In this document: positions 1 to 11,964 of the stretch, piece by piece
Layout of the letters: every line of letters starts with the position of its first letter
Position numbering within the stretch: position 1 is the stretch's first letter
Assembly (NCBI GenBank): GCA_905183005.1
Contig: CAJJDO010000013.1
Span: 609,728-673,727, forward strand
Length of the DNA stretch: 64,000 nt
Direction of reading: 5' to 3'
From: Paramecium pentaurelia
Lineage: Eukaryota > Ciliophora > Oligohymenophorea > Peniculida > Parameciidae
Notes under the pieces: model-generated
Told to the model about the DNA's origin: nothing
Database searches by the model: none
The model's input: the letters and a program-made list of their open reading frames with translations, nothing else
Position numbers and translations under genes: made by a program

Positions 1-758
1 ATTTTTTTGAGTTTGTTTTAAAACAACATTTTCCTAAATTTGATGCATTTTTAAATTTTTTAGTAGTAAACTTTTTTTTTATTTTAAGAAACGATAATAA
101 GTAACAAGAGTAAGAATAACTTCTGCTATTTATTAACAAATTATATAGTTTTTCTTTTCATACTAAACTAATGAGTATCATAAATATATTTAGAATGAAT
201 CTCCATTAATATAAGATTTTCTGGATTAAGAGAATTAATAAATAATTAGTACTCAATCTGAAAAAAAAGTAGAAATATGAAAGGAAATTAATTTATAAAG
301 ATTTATTTAAAACTAAAATTTTTATTATCTTCATTTTATCAATAGTAAAGATAATAATTTTATTATTTTTATTACTCAAAAAAATCTTATTTGATTATAA
401 AGAACTAAATTAATTATGGTTATAAATTATTAAAAAATAATAATGATATATTATTTTATATTTTGGATACTTAGTTTAATATAATTTATTATTCTGATTT
501 TATTAAAATTACATCATCTATTAAGAGACTCAAATTTAAATTAATTCAATTAATTAATTAAAGATAATACCTTAGTAATGATCATACAAATTAGAGAATA
601 CTTTTTCAAATAAAATACTTTTACAATAATATAAATGAATTTTGAACCGACTCATAAATACCTTTATGTAAAATCTTAAAAAATAGATATTTTCTTCTTT
701 TTAGAACAATAATTATGAAAATAAATCAGCATCTACTACAGAATAAATATGATTAATT
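1..758. other. intergenic, no gene seen
   Basis: Very AT-rich sequence. I saw no long reading frame on either strand even with TAA/TAG read as Gln, and no tRNA-like or repeat structure. It may hold the end of a gene lying outside the window, but nothing supports that directly. Confidence 0.5.
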
Positions 759-1106
759 TCATTTTTAAGTAGGTTAGATTGGTGATGCATTAGTAGCCTT
801 TGAAGGACTTCTAAAAGAGGCTGATTGTTATCTATATTTATAGATAATAGTTGGCGTATATCGGCCACTTTTTTTCATTTATTCAATTCGTCTTGCACTA
901 TTAGTTTAGTTTCTTCTTTCTATTACAAAATCCTTAATTTCATCATGTGTTAATGCACCAATACGGACAATTTTTTTTAAAATAGGACTTTAAGGAACAC
1001 TATGATAGTTTTATTCATCATTGTCTTCAATTTGCTATGAATTTTAGTTTAAAGCAGGTTTGGCTAGCTATGTTATAGGCTTTCTTTTAGAAGTAACACA
1101 TCCCAT
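759..1106 (-). CDS. small basic protein with N-terminal myristoylation/palmitoylation signal
   Basis: A single exon of 115 codons ending in TGA, with many TAA/TAG (Gln) codons inside. It starts MGCVTSKRKP: Gly2 for N-myristoylation, Ser6, and Cys3 for palmitoylation, followed by a basic patch that helps hold acylated proteins on a membrane. The middle holds a short helical stretch (THDEIKDFVIERRNQ) and the tail is rich in Ser, Pro and Gln. No catalytic domain is visible and I do not recognise the family. It most likely acts as a small membrane-bound adaptor, but that rests only on the acylation motif. An N-myristoyltransferase is encoded in the same window. Confidence 0.7.
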
Positions 1107-1505
1107 TTGATTTAATATTTAATATTATTTTTAGAACAATATTGATTTATCATATAAATTGTTGGATAAGGGATCATATAAGTCTATTTATAAATATTAT
1201 CTCTAAAATTATAATTACTAAATCTATCATCATTTTAGATATTACTAGTTAATGATATTTAAAGAAATTAAAATGAATGTCATAACATTCTAATATTATT
1301 TATTAGAAATAATAAGTTCTTATTTGTTTATAGCTTAAAATAAATTAATTATCTAACATAATCATGAACCAATACTCATATATTATTGATGAAAACTAAT
1401 GCTTCAAATGAATATCATTATATATACAAAAATAAAATTTTATTATTCCTTTATTTAAAATATGTGTATTACATTATTGGATTTATTTCTTTTTTTTAGT
1501 TTAAT
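1107..1505. other. intergenic, divergent promoter region
   Basis: About 400 AT-rich bases between two divergent genes that both encode Met-Gly-Cys/Asn type N-termini. Presumably it contains both promoters. No motif stands out. Confidence 0.4.
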
Positions 1506-2763
1506 ATGGGAAATATATGTAATAGTGAATAAAAGGATGAATTATTAAGTAATTAGCTAAAAAATACATACTTTTCAGAAAATGAAGATCAACCGTATGC
1601 TCCTATTAAGCAAATTGTATCCTATTGAAAATACAATTAGATCTCAAATACTATAGATAGAGAAAATAATTTAGAGATTGGTGTAGGGTTTGATAAAACG
1701 GAAATCATAAATAAAGAAATATGCATTTAACTTTGGTAAGGCTTGTTAGGAAATTCAGAATCTCATAAATAGGGACAGAAGGTTGAATTATAAAAAGCTT
1801 TATATAATATTCATAAAAAAAATCCTGAACGTTTTGAAGAAGTTTTAGAATAAGTTGGAGGAGGATAAATAAGATGGTTCATTTGGAAAACTTTATTATT
1901 CAGTTGTATTAAATATAAACATCAGGCAATGAAAATTAGATAAACAGAAAGATTATCAATAGTAGAAAGAGATGTAAAAAGAACTTTTTATAAGTATATA
2001 AAAATTTAAGATTAGTCATCCTTTTTTTTAATTGGAATCTTAAAGTTATTAATTACTAAGTTAACTATTAAATTTAATTGATGCAACTTTTAGAGGGATA
2101 GGATATACTTAGGGCATGAATTTCATTTTAGCTTTTATGCTCATGTAATCAGGTGGAAATATAGAATAAGCATGGCCTGCTTCATTTCTTATGTTTTATT
2201 GTTCTAAATGGATGTTATATGCAATTTATATGCCAGAATTTCCTTTAATGAAACTAATATGTTGTGTGACTAAGGAGATACTTAAAGAATAAGATTGCTA
2301 ACTTTATAAACATTATATGCAATTAGAAATTGATGATTCATTTTTACTATAGAAATGGATTTTTACTTTATATTTGTACAATATTCCAAAACAAGCTTGT
2401 CTACATTTTTGGGATATTATATTTTAAAAAGGGATTTTGATAATGGCATCAATAAATTGTTAATTATTAATCTCATTTAAATCTTCTATTATGAATTTCA
2501 ACAATTCAATAGAATTTTTAGAATATACTCAAGATTAATAAAATAACTATTGTTAAAATTATAAATAAATTAAAAGTAATGCTTTAAAGACATTTCCATC
2601 AAATAAAATTATTCTAAATTGTATTAAATCTATGAAAGATTAATATAAAAAATAATAATTAGCATATGAGTATTTTAAATTATTGTAAGTTAATTTCGAA
2701 AAATCTAATTTCGAATAAAAATATTAAAATTGGATGGAAAACAATCTTAAACAATTTAATTGA
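1506..2763 (+). CDS. TBC-domain (Rab GTPase-activating) protein, N-terminally acylated
   Basis: Three exons; introns at 1617-1640 (24 nt) and 2015-2045 (31 nt). The first is needed because it carries an in-frame TGA. TBC landmarks are visible: the VERDVKRTF region, then the GYTQGMNF motif (TBC motif with the catalytic-finger Gln), then helices with WPASFLMF and LYLYNIPKQACLHFWD. TBC proteins speed GTP hydrolysis by Rab proteins and so switch off membrane-traffic steps. The arginine finger expected upstream of the YTQGMN block is not clear: the segment reads GGQIRWFIWKT, so activity is uncertain. The protein starts MGNICNS, a myristoylation plus palmitoylation pattern that would place it on a membrane. 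A Rab2-like GTPase lies 10 kb away, but nothing links the two directly. Confidence 0.8.
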
Positions 2764-3068
2764 TTTTATATAAAGAATCAAGATTTTCTTAATATCTTTA
2801 TTTTTATTATTTGGATTTTTGATATATTTTTTATAATTGTTTTGCTCTTTTTAAAGTCATATTCTGATAACTTAATCATTTTTTACTATTTCCAGTTGTT
2901 GCACTTATTAAATATTTTTAATTTCTGATCAATAAGAGAATTTGTTAATAAAAAATAATTACTAGTTTCTAATATAATAAGCTGTTTCATTTTCTTTTAA
3001 AAATCAATAATGTATATGAATAAAAATTTACTTATTTTTTAAATAACAATCAAATTAATATTAAAATT
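2764..3068. other. intergenic, nothing seen
   Basis: About 300 AT-rich bases between two same-strand genes. No ORF, repeat or RNA signal was noticed. Confidence 0.4.
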
Positions 3069-4716
3069 ATGTCATATTAATAAAAATTAAGTGGAATTAA
3101 ATGTTGGGATTCCTTTCGTGATTTAACTTTGAAGAAAATGGAAGTAATTCCATTTGCAATAACTGAATGTCCTGATCTATGCACTTGTCAAATCTGTATT
3201 AAAAAATAGACAGAAAAAGAAGAACCATAAGAATAAAAGAGATATTAAAAAATAATTAAATAACCAAGATAAAGAAGATTGTCTATTTGTGGATTTAAAG
3301 ATGATTTATTAACTATATGTCAAATGCTATAAAAGTAGGATGAAGTTGTTAGGCCAATAAATATTAATATATTAGATACTGTTATTTTGAAAGATAGGGA
3401 ATTTTAATTATATGTATTTTATGATAATGGTTTCAGATGTATTAAAAACAAATCATTTTTTCATACAGAAATGGAAAAACATTTTATTGAAAGAAAAATA
3501 GAATTTGAAGTTGAATATTAAATTAAATAAATCAAGGCTGGCATACATCCTACTATCAAATTATCTGATTATTATGAAAATAGTAACTAAATAATTAATA
3601 AATTAAAATAAGTATTTTATATTTTTAATCATAGTAACTTTCTGAATTATTGAATAATTAAAATATTTTAATGGCAAGATATCAGACAGGTGAAACAACA
3701 TTGATTGGAAAATTTGAATTGCATTAATTATCAGTTTTATCAAAGACTAATGTTATATTTGATAACCTACTTCATCTATAATTATATCTCTATAATGAAA
3801 AATTAGCATTAGATTGTATAGAGACAAATAAAAGAAATCCTAAAGATTATTTTATCCATAGATATAAATATTGTAAAGACAACTAGCTATTTGGTGATAT
3901 TGTATGTGAATAGTCATATCTAACAGATCCATCTCTTAGAGGATAAAGGTAATGGAATAAAGAAAAAGAATATTCAGAAAATTTAACTTTAAAAGAATAT
4001 TTTAAATATACTTGCCATAAAATTGCTGTTTATATATAAAGCTTTCATAAATAATGTATAAATGAGATGGAAGTACATTTTATTGTTAGTATAACTAAAA
4101 CTTATCTAAGATCACCCTAAAAATATATCAATTATCAATATTATTGGCTTAAAAATGTCAAAATCAGAAGAAACTTAATGGGTTATCAAAACTGGAAGAG
4201 TATTAAGCACAGCAGAGAAGATTTAAATCAATGATGTTGATTTAAATGAAAATAATAAACCTTAAACTTAAAGATCTTTAGTTGTTTCATAAACTCTAAT
4301 ACCTTATACATAAAAGTATTAATGATTATTTATTAATAAGAGTGATATAAAAGATTAAGCCTATTACTTCCTAAGTAATCGAAAATAATAAGTAAGGTAC
4401 AAGAACATAAGAGGCTTTTAAAATACTCAATCCTGGAATAAATGAATCAATCAATGAAATATTAGAAAATCAGTAGTATTAAAAAATGATAAGAAACTTT
4501 CCAAAATAATTAAAGAGATATTAAAGTATGTAGAGAGATTCATCAATCAAGACTAGAATTGAAGATTAACCTCTTACAACTAGTAGAGAAATTTAAAAAG
4601 ATGATTATTTAATGAAAGCTAGATAAAAAAAGAAAAAATAAACTATTAACTCACCATTTCTTAGAAGTGTTTCTAAAAGATTTTTTACTAGAAGAAATTC
4701 AGCTGATTTTTGTTGA
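3069..4716 (+). CDS. conserved-looking protein of unknown function
   Basis: Modelled as four exons with introns 3612-3634 (23 nt), 4089-4110 (22 nt) and 4316-4340 (25 nt), giving 525 residues. I do not recognise the family. The N-terminal third holds Cys clusters (CPDLCTCQIC), followed by basic segments; the C-terminal 200 residues are Gln-, Ser- and Lys-rich and look disordered. The second intron decides the model. Without it the first frame runs on to a TGA at 4232, and a separate ORF could start at ATG 4155, overlapping by 80 nt. I prefer the joined model because a canonical 22-nt intron restores one frame. RNA reads across 4089-4110 would settle it. Confidence 0.55.
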
Positions 4717-4879
4717 AATATTCACTAGTTTATTAATAATATATATATATATGTTTTATTGAATTTATTTAATTTTATATTTATTTATAGATTTGGAGAT
4801 CTTATGATGTTAGATTCAAGCTCATAAAATTTAAACTAATATAAAGTTTAAGGAATTTTTTTAATAATAAAATTTAATT

Positions 4880-6405
4880 ATGATAAACAAACTTTTTTGC
4901 AGATTTTCAAGCAGCGCTTTTAAACTATTATAAAATAAGGTTCGAACTTAAGAAATGAATAAAATTAAGGATTTTTGTTAATTTTTTGATGAAGTAACAA
5001 CATAATCTAAAGAAAAAAAATTAAATAATATTGAAGAAAAGCTTAATTAGATGTAAAAATTTGATATTGATTTCAACAATCTATAAACTTTGTAATGGAT
5101 GTATTAGAATGTTTTTGATCATCCTTCATTAAATGATGCCTTTAATAATTTACTTGGGGCTTAAATTATTTTATTGATCAAAGGAATAAATAGTGATCTA
5201 ATAAGCAGAGAATATTTAAATAGCTATGTATCCTATCTAAACAATTATCATATTATTATGTAGTTTAATATATTCTATACTACTAATTTAGTATAATTTT
5301 TATATTCAATTCAAAATAAATTTGGTTCTTTGAATAATGCTGAATAAAGAATTTTACATAGTGCTTGTGAAAGTTATTAATATTTTATTCAACATCTTTA
5401 TCCAAATTATATTAGTACATAATTTTACTATTTATCATAATTAAATCTTAGTTACTATAGTATAAAGCACTTTTTAAATATTTAAATTTTATTTACTAAA
5501 AGAATTTCATAACTCTTGGGAGATTTTAATGAAAATCAATTGAAATCTATCTATTATTCACTAGGAAAGGATGGATTTTATAATAATAAGATTAAAGATT
5601 TTCTAATTAAAAAAATAGATGAAAATTTTGAAATTAAAACAGATGAATAATTTATATCTTAAGTAAATTTGTTTTTATGTGCTACAAATTTATTCAATTA
5701 AATAGATATATAAAGCAAATTAATTTAAAAAATTAATAATATTCTTAAAGTTTAAAATTAATTTTTAGAAACAAGATAATAATATCTTGTATCATTATAT
5801 TAACAAATTCTGAGATGTGAAATTTTTGATGAACATATTTGGAATAACTATTTCTAAATTTAATCCAAAATTTAAGATTCATATAGAAAGAATTTTATAA
5901 GTTATAATCTAATTCAATTTAAATCAAAATTAAGCAAATCTTGTTAAAATTATGTTGAACACAATTTTGAATCAAATAAGGAAATTTACTTATAAAAACT
6001 TTGTGACACTAGATCCAATTCAACTAAAAGTATGGAGAAGAATATTTAATTACTTTTTGATGAATTAAAATTAAACTACTAAAATAACATATACAGTATT
6101 ATTTTTTATATTCTTTAGTTGATTAATTTGAAGTAGACTTTTATTTTCCTAAGCAAAATCTAATACTAGAAATATGTGGTCCTGTTCATTATTCATTTAA
6201 TATAGATGCTACAGAAGGAGTACCAATTAAAACATTCAATACAGATTAAGAATAAATTTTACATTAATCTTTAAATCAGACATCATTATTCAAAAAGAAA
6301 TATCTTGAGAGTTTAGGATATAAAGTGTATTATTTGAACTTCATGGATTAAAGATATAAAAATACTTAAATTTAAATTTTAGAATATTTAAAGTCATTAA
6401 AATGA
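4880..6405 (+). CDS. RAP-domain protein, probably mitochondrial RNA processing
   Basis: 500 residues with one intron at 6096-6118 (23 nt). The start is chosen because the first 24 residues (MINKLFCRFSSSAFKLL...) are basic, hydroxylated and lack acidic residues, like a mitochondrial targeting peptide; the next in-frame Met would lose it. The body is helical and Gln/Asn-rich, like the repeat arrays in front of RAP domains. The C-terminal 90 residues match the RAP pattern: VDFYFPKQNLILEICGPVHY (acidic residues in a restriction-endonuclease-like beta core), then KKKYLESLGYKVYYLNF. RAP proteins act in processing and translation of organellar RNAs. The intron falls just before this domain. The family call is firm for the C-terminus; the specific RNA target is unknown. 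Confidence 0.78.
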
Positions 6406-6683
6406 TGTTATGTATGTTTATATTTCAAAACTAAAAGTTATCATAAGTAAATATTTTATTTCATCATACATCACATATATAACTATTCAAAATTCCTCTT
6501 TATACTTAAAATAATTATTTTATAAACCAATATATATATTATTTTTATTAGATTAATATCTATTAATTTTTTGTTTATCGAAATCATTCTAAAAATTAAT
6601 AGATTTTAAGACATAGGTAAATTGAATCAGTATAATTAAGATTAATAGAATGTCATAAAACTATTAAATTATTTAATAAATCA

Positions 6684-8150
6684 TCAAGAAATCAGACCTC
6701 TTTCTAATTTTCTCAATTCAAAGATGATCATTTTCCACATTCTTATGACAAATTGTTCACTATCATCATCCAAGACCTTCTTTACTACTTTATTTATTAT
6801 TGTTTATGGCTTCTCACGATTAAATAATCTTTTGATGATGGCATCAATAAATACTCTCTCCTCTTAAGATAAATATTCAATACACCTCTCTCTTAACCAT
6901 GGACGGATCTTTTTCTCCAATAAGTTAGACTTGGGATTAACTAAATATATAATTAATACCTAAGCAAACAACTACCAATTAATCTGAGTGTTGAATAACT
7001 CTTCTTTTTCAGTTGGGATTGTCGCAAATATTTATTTAAGCTCCTCCTTCAAATCAATTTCCTTTTATAATTTCTCTTATTACATTTATTCAGCTTATTC
7101 TATCTATTGCTAATTTTAAATCAAATATAATATTGAATTATTACTTATTACTATAACAATTATTATTAGGTTTACTAAGGTTCTGGTTCAGGTGGCTCTT
7201 AAACAATAACTACCATTTAAGGTGGTTCAGGTTCAGGAGGTTTTTGTGTCTTTAATAATTCTTTCTTTTTAAAGATTTCATCTTCTTCAAATTCCCTTTA
7301 CCTGAATTTCTTTCTTTCGTTCATCTTAATCTTACCAATTTATTTACGTTCTTATTCACTGTCATAAGCTAATTCTTTTTCAAGATATTTTTAGAAATTT
7401 TTCTCTCGATCTATCTCTCTCTCTTTTTCTTTTTTTCTTTCTCTCTCTCTTTCATCCTCCTTCTTTTTCCATTCTGCCATTTTCTCTTTATATTTTCTCT
7501 CCAATTCTGCTCTAGTATTATGCTTCTTTGCATCTCGTTCTCTCTCTCTTGGATGTTCTTTCTTTTCTTCTTCTCTTTTTTTATCATTTTTAGTTTTAGT
7601 AACAGTTCCTTCTAATTCTGATATTATTTTTTCTAATTTCTTTTTTATTTTTTCATCATCTCTTGTAATATACTCTTAAAAAGATGTAAATTTAAATAAT
7701 GCTCTATGTTCCTCCTTTTATTTATCTTTCTCTTCTAATTTAGCTCTTCTCTCTTCCCATTCAGTCTCCTTTTTATACATCCAACCATCAATCATCATCT
7801 AAGCTTTCTCTCCACCCTTAACAAGTAACTCCTTCTAGTTCAGAATCATACCATTAAGAAGGCGCAAACATTTTAATACACTTTCCATATTTTCAAATTC
7901 AGCATACCCAAAAGGAGTACCTTTTGATCGCTTCCATGATACTAATTGACCACATTCCTAATTATCATATTAAATTTACTTTCAAAAGTTTTTCAACATT
8001 ATCATTAGTTAATTCTTAAGGAAGATTCTTAATAAACAATTTCTTAGCTTCTTAAGGTTCTTAAATTTAACTTTTGGGATAGAAATCCTATTGTACAGGT
8101 TAAGGAATGTCTAAGTCTTGTAATCCTGGAACAGGAAAAAATGGTAACAT
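6684..8150 (-). CDS. RBM25: RBM25-like splicing factor (RRM, RE/RD-rich, PWI)
   Basis: 459 residues; introns 7958-7979 (22 nt), 7110-7144 (35 nt) and 6930-6959 (30 nt). Order of parts: a short N-terminus, an RRM (KKLFIKNLP as RNP2-like, then TPFGYAEFE as RNP1-like), a long Arg/Glu/Lys/Asp-rich helix, and a C-terminal PWI domain containing EKKIRPWLRERCIEYL and DSEQFVIRMWKMIIFE. This is the layout of RBM25/Snu71-type U1-associated factors, which bind exonic RNA and influence splice-site choice in the nucleus. The 30-nt intron sits inside the PWI domain; removing it gives an ungapped match to the PWI pattern. It has no in-frame TGA, so its retention would add ten residues without a stop. The gene is divergent from 8199, with only 48 bp between starts. 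Confidence 0.88.
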
Positions 8151-8198
8151 AAATAATTTAATTTAAGATATTTTATTAAATATACGTGTTCATTAAAT
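8151..8198. promoter_or_regulatory. compact bidirectional promoter
   Basis: Only 48 bp separate the start codons of the RBM25-like gene (minus) and the TFIIS-M gene (plus), so both core promoters and 5' UTRs must lie here or overlap coding sequence. The stretch is AT-rich, with no clear motif. Confidence 0.4.
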
Positions 8199-8978
8199 AT
8201 GTTCTAAGAAGTCAGACCTGTAGAAAATACTAATTACGATAGAAGGGTACGTGAAAATCAGAAAAATGAATTCAAGAAAATATTGGAAGAAGATTAAATT
8301 TCCTCCTAGATTGCAGAATAATTAGCTACAACTCTTGAATAAGAAGCTTACACACTTTCTGGAGGTGATAATACAAGAGACTATAGAACTAGAGTTAATA
8401 CTGTAAAAATGCGTTTAAAGGGAACTAAAGGTGTATTTCTTATACTATTCTAGGATAATTGATTAGAACTGCCTTAGTTGAAAAAATTATGACACCCAAA
8501 GAATTGATGTCATTAGATATGTCAAAGTTAAGTGAGGATAGTGTATAAGCATTCTTATAAAAAGAATAAAGAGGACTTCCTCAACCATAGACTAATATTA
8601 AAAAAAATGTTCCTTAGAGAGGACCTCCAACAAGGCCTCCTGCTGCAGGTATACCGCCAGTCAAAAATTAAGTTGTAGCACCTTAAATTCCATAATCAAA
8701 TACTTAAAATTAATAGCAAATTGTTAATTAATAATAAATATCAGAATAATCTAAGCATGAAAATTAAAATATTTAAACATAAGCAGAACATTAGTCACTA
8801 AATTAAGAGTAAGAAATTAATCTTCAAAATTAAACTAAAGTTGAGAATCCTTAAATTACAAAATAAGTTTCAAAATAATAAATTCCTCCGCCAGTTAAAT
8901 CTTAATAAATAGCTCCTGCTTAACTTTCTAATAACTAAATTAGAACAGTTGATCTATCTTAATAATAACAATAATAAC

Positions 8979-9075
<97 letters not shown>

Positions 9076-11374
9076 TTTACTATAATCTCATAAAGATTCT
9101 GATATAATACCAAAATAATAAAATATAGAATCCTAAAAAATTGAGAATGTATCCAATCAAATTGCGTAAAAATAATAAAATAATTAAATTAATTATTAAT
9201 AGGTTGAAAATGAAAATTTAGATGAGGAAGATTTAACTAATTTTGATTCCTTAAAATAAAATCAAGAGAAATTAAATCAATTAGCTGAACAATTAAGATC
9301 CGAAGAATCAGGAGAATCAAATTTAGAAAATCAAGAATATTCTAATTCAAATAAAAATTGTGATTTTTCTTAAACAGAAAATTAAGTTGAAGAAACTGTA
9401 TTTTAACTTTAAAATAATATTATAAAAGAAAACAATTAAGATTCTTCAGATCATCTGCAATATACTGAACAATAAAAATAAAAAAATAATGAAAATATAC
9501 AGTAGGATTAATAAAATGATGATTTTCAACAGGAAACTTTAAAAAATTAAACACATAATTCTGAAGAACAAAAACAGTAAAAATTTATTGAATAATAAAT
9601 TTCATCATAAAATCATTCCATTGAATAAAAGCAAGAAGTTCCTCATTAATAATTACAAGAAGAAAAAAGTATAATTCAATAAAATAATGAAGATTAATAA
9701 ATGAAATAATAAAATATTAAAGTTCAATCAAATTAGCATTAATAATAATAATAATAATAATAATAGGATGCATTTAATTTTTAAAATGAATAAATATTGA
9801 AATAATAAGAGGAGTAAATTGAAAGTCTAGGAATTACAACTTAAACACCAAAATTCACAATTTAATTATAATAGTAATAAACTGTATAAATTGATGTTAC
9901 TTTATTTGAATAAATGATAAAATAAAGAGATATTTATTATGAAAATCAGATATCTTAATTGGTTAATTAGAATAAAGACCTGTAGAATTCAATTGCTAAA
10001 TTTCAATAGGATCACTTTAAATCAATTTAGGATTTATAATAAAAGAATATAAATTTTTAGACTTAGATTCAATAACTTCAAAATGAAAATTAACTTTTGA
10101 AAACTTCTTTATAAAATTAAGAATAAAATTCGTTAAAATAGCTTAATTAGCTCAAAGAATAAATTTAAAGTGAAAGAAAATAGTTTTAAAAGCTTTAAGA
10201 AATTTAATAAGTTGAAAAATAAAATGAAAGACATTTTATTGAAAAATTGCATTCAAATACATAGTAAAGAAAAGATGTTATTCATAAATATCGCTTATAG
10301 TAAACTCAATCTAACTTGGATGACTAAATAACAATTTTATAAGGATTATTATCAAAATTGTAGCCACCTCAATTACCTAGGGTTTAGTAATTTTAATAAC
10401 CTATGTAAATTTAAGCCAATACTTAATAAACCGTTATCTAAACTATAGTTGCTGAAGCTCCTGTTACACATTAGCATCATGTTTAATAGTAAAATCAATA
10501 ATATTGGGCTAATGAAGATGATGTAAATTTACAAGGTTAGATTGTAAATGCTGATTCAGGATCAACATAATTGAAAACTGGAAATAATTAAATATAAGTT
10601 CAAGATGTGTAAGATGATTAGGGTGCTTAAGATGAATAATAATAATTCGAATAATAGGATTAGTAAGATTAAGAAGATTAGTAAGTTTAGGAAGTTTAGG
10701 AAGATTAGGAAGATGAATAATGTAATAAAATTAGTAATTATAATGAAGAAATGATTTAAGAATAATAATAATAAACAGATAATTAGCTTTACTTTTAATA
10801 ATAGCAAATTACTACTTAGCAATAATATTAACATTAATAATTTCAAAACTAATCTCAGTAACACTAGTAATAACAATAAGCATTTTTAATAGATCCATAA
10901 TCAGTGTAAAATTCATCATAATAGCATTTGTAAGATTAATTCTAAAATATTGAAATACATTAAAAAGATCAAAAAATTTAACATGATAAGTAAAATAATG
11001 ATCAATTGCATATGAATGAATAAAATTAAGAAATTAATATTATAAAAAATGAGATTCAAGAAAATACTTATTATCCTCCTCCACCAAAAAAATAAAATCT
11101 TTAAAAATAAGAAAATAAAGCTACCTTTGTTCATCCAAGATTGGCACACAAATAAGAAAATCATAATTTATAATAGAATTAATAGTAAAATCTTTAATAA
11201 AATAATCCTTTTTTTGATTATTAGGGAGCAGAAGAATACTTTCAAACTAGTAATTAAACGAATTTCTAGTAATTTTTTGAAAAGTAAGCTGAAATCCCAA
11301 AATAACCAGCTACATAATAGAGAACAAAATAAACAAATAGAAGAGCAAATGTACCTGGATCATTATTTGATTGA
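8199..11374 (+). CDS. TFIIS central-domain protein with giant Q/N-rich tail
   Basis: 1050 residues with one intron at 8431-8453 (23 nt). Residues about 10-120 match the TFIIS middle domain (TFS2M): RDYRTRVNTVKMRLKGTKGQ, then IRTALVEKIMTPKELMSLDM. This domain docks on RNA polymerase II in TFIIS and in PHF3/Dido/Bye1 proteins. The TFIIS zinc ribbon that stimulates transcript cleavage is absent, so a Bye1/PHF3-like polymerase-binding role is likelier than classical TFIIS. The remaining 900 residues are dominated by Gln, Asn, Glu and Ser. They include an uninterrupted run of 38 Gln (8960-9073), almost all TAA codons, another Q run near 9740-9765, and a Q/E/D region at 10600-10760. A helical heptad-like part lies around 9900-10260. 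Tail function is unknown; it looks disordered and condensate-prone. Confidence 0.82.
8960..9073 (+). repeat. TAA microsatellite encoding 38 Gln
   Basis: A trinucleotide tract read in frame as 36 TAA plus 2 CAA codons inside the TFIIS-M gene. In the standard code it would be a run of stops. Length polymorphism between strains is likely. Confidence 0.9.
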
Positions 11375-11964
11375 TTATTTTATGACGTATCTATGTGCAT
11401 ATGGTTTAAATGTTATTATATTAAATTTATATCAGTGTAAACTCAATATACAATTTTTCAATTATTGAACAATTTTCAAAATGAAAAATTAAATTATTTT
11501 AATATAAGCAAATCCTTTACGAGAAAGCATTTGATATTAGGTAGTAAAGTATTAAGAAATTATATAATAAAATGAAATTGATATTTTAATTAGATTTGCT
11601 TCAGATTTTTATACTATCAATTACTATATATTGATAATATTATTTCTAACATGTTTCCATAATAAAATTTATAGAAAGTAACCAAATAGAATCATTAATT
11701 CATTTATAAAAATAAATTTAGTAGGGGGTTCTTATTATATTATTAATTACTTTTGAGACCTATGTAGTCATAGTAAATACAGAAAATCATTTAAATTAGA
11801 ATTGATAGACAGATTTTGGATTGATTTATTCATGAAAATTAAAGAGTTGCAAAAAGGAAAACCTTGCAATTAAGTATGTAAAATTAGAAGATTTGATTAA
11901 TCATGAGTTGATTGTAAAAACTATTTAATTTACTTTATTAATAAATTAAATTAAAGAATAAATA
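11375..11964. other. intergenic between convergent genes
   Basis: 590 AT-rich bases between the stop codons of two convergent genes. A few short frames exist but none has a convincing composition, and no RNA structure was recognised. Confidence 0.4.

Noticed and set aside
4730..4760. Short TA dinucleotide run
   Set aside because: Too short and ordinary for such an AT-rich genome to call a repeat feature.
10562..11164. Minus-strand frames of 80-105 codons rich in Leu, Ile and Phe, open under the standard code
   Set aside because: They are antisense shadows of the Q/N-rich tail of the TFIIS-M gene: TAA/TAG on plus read as Leu-rich codons on minus.
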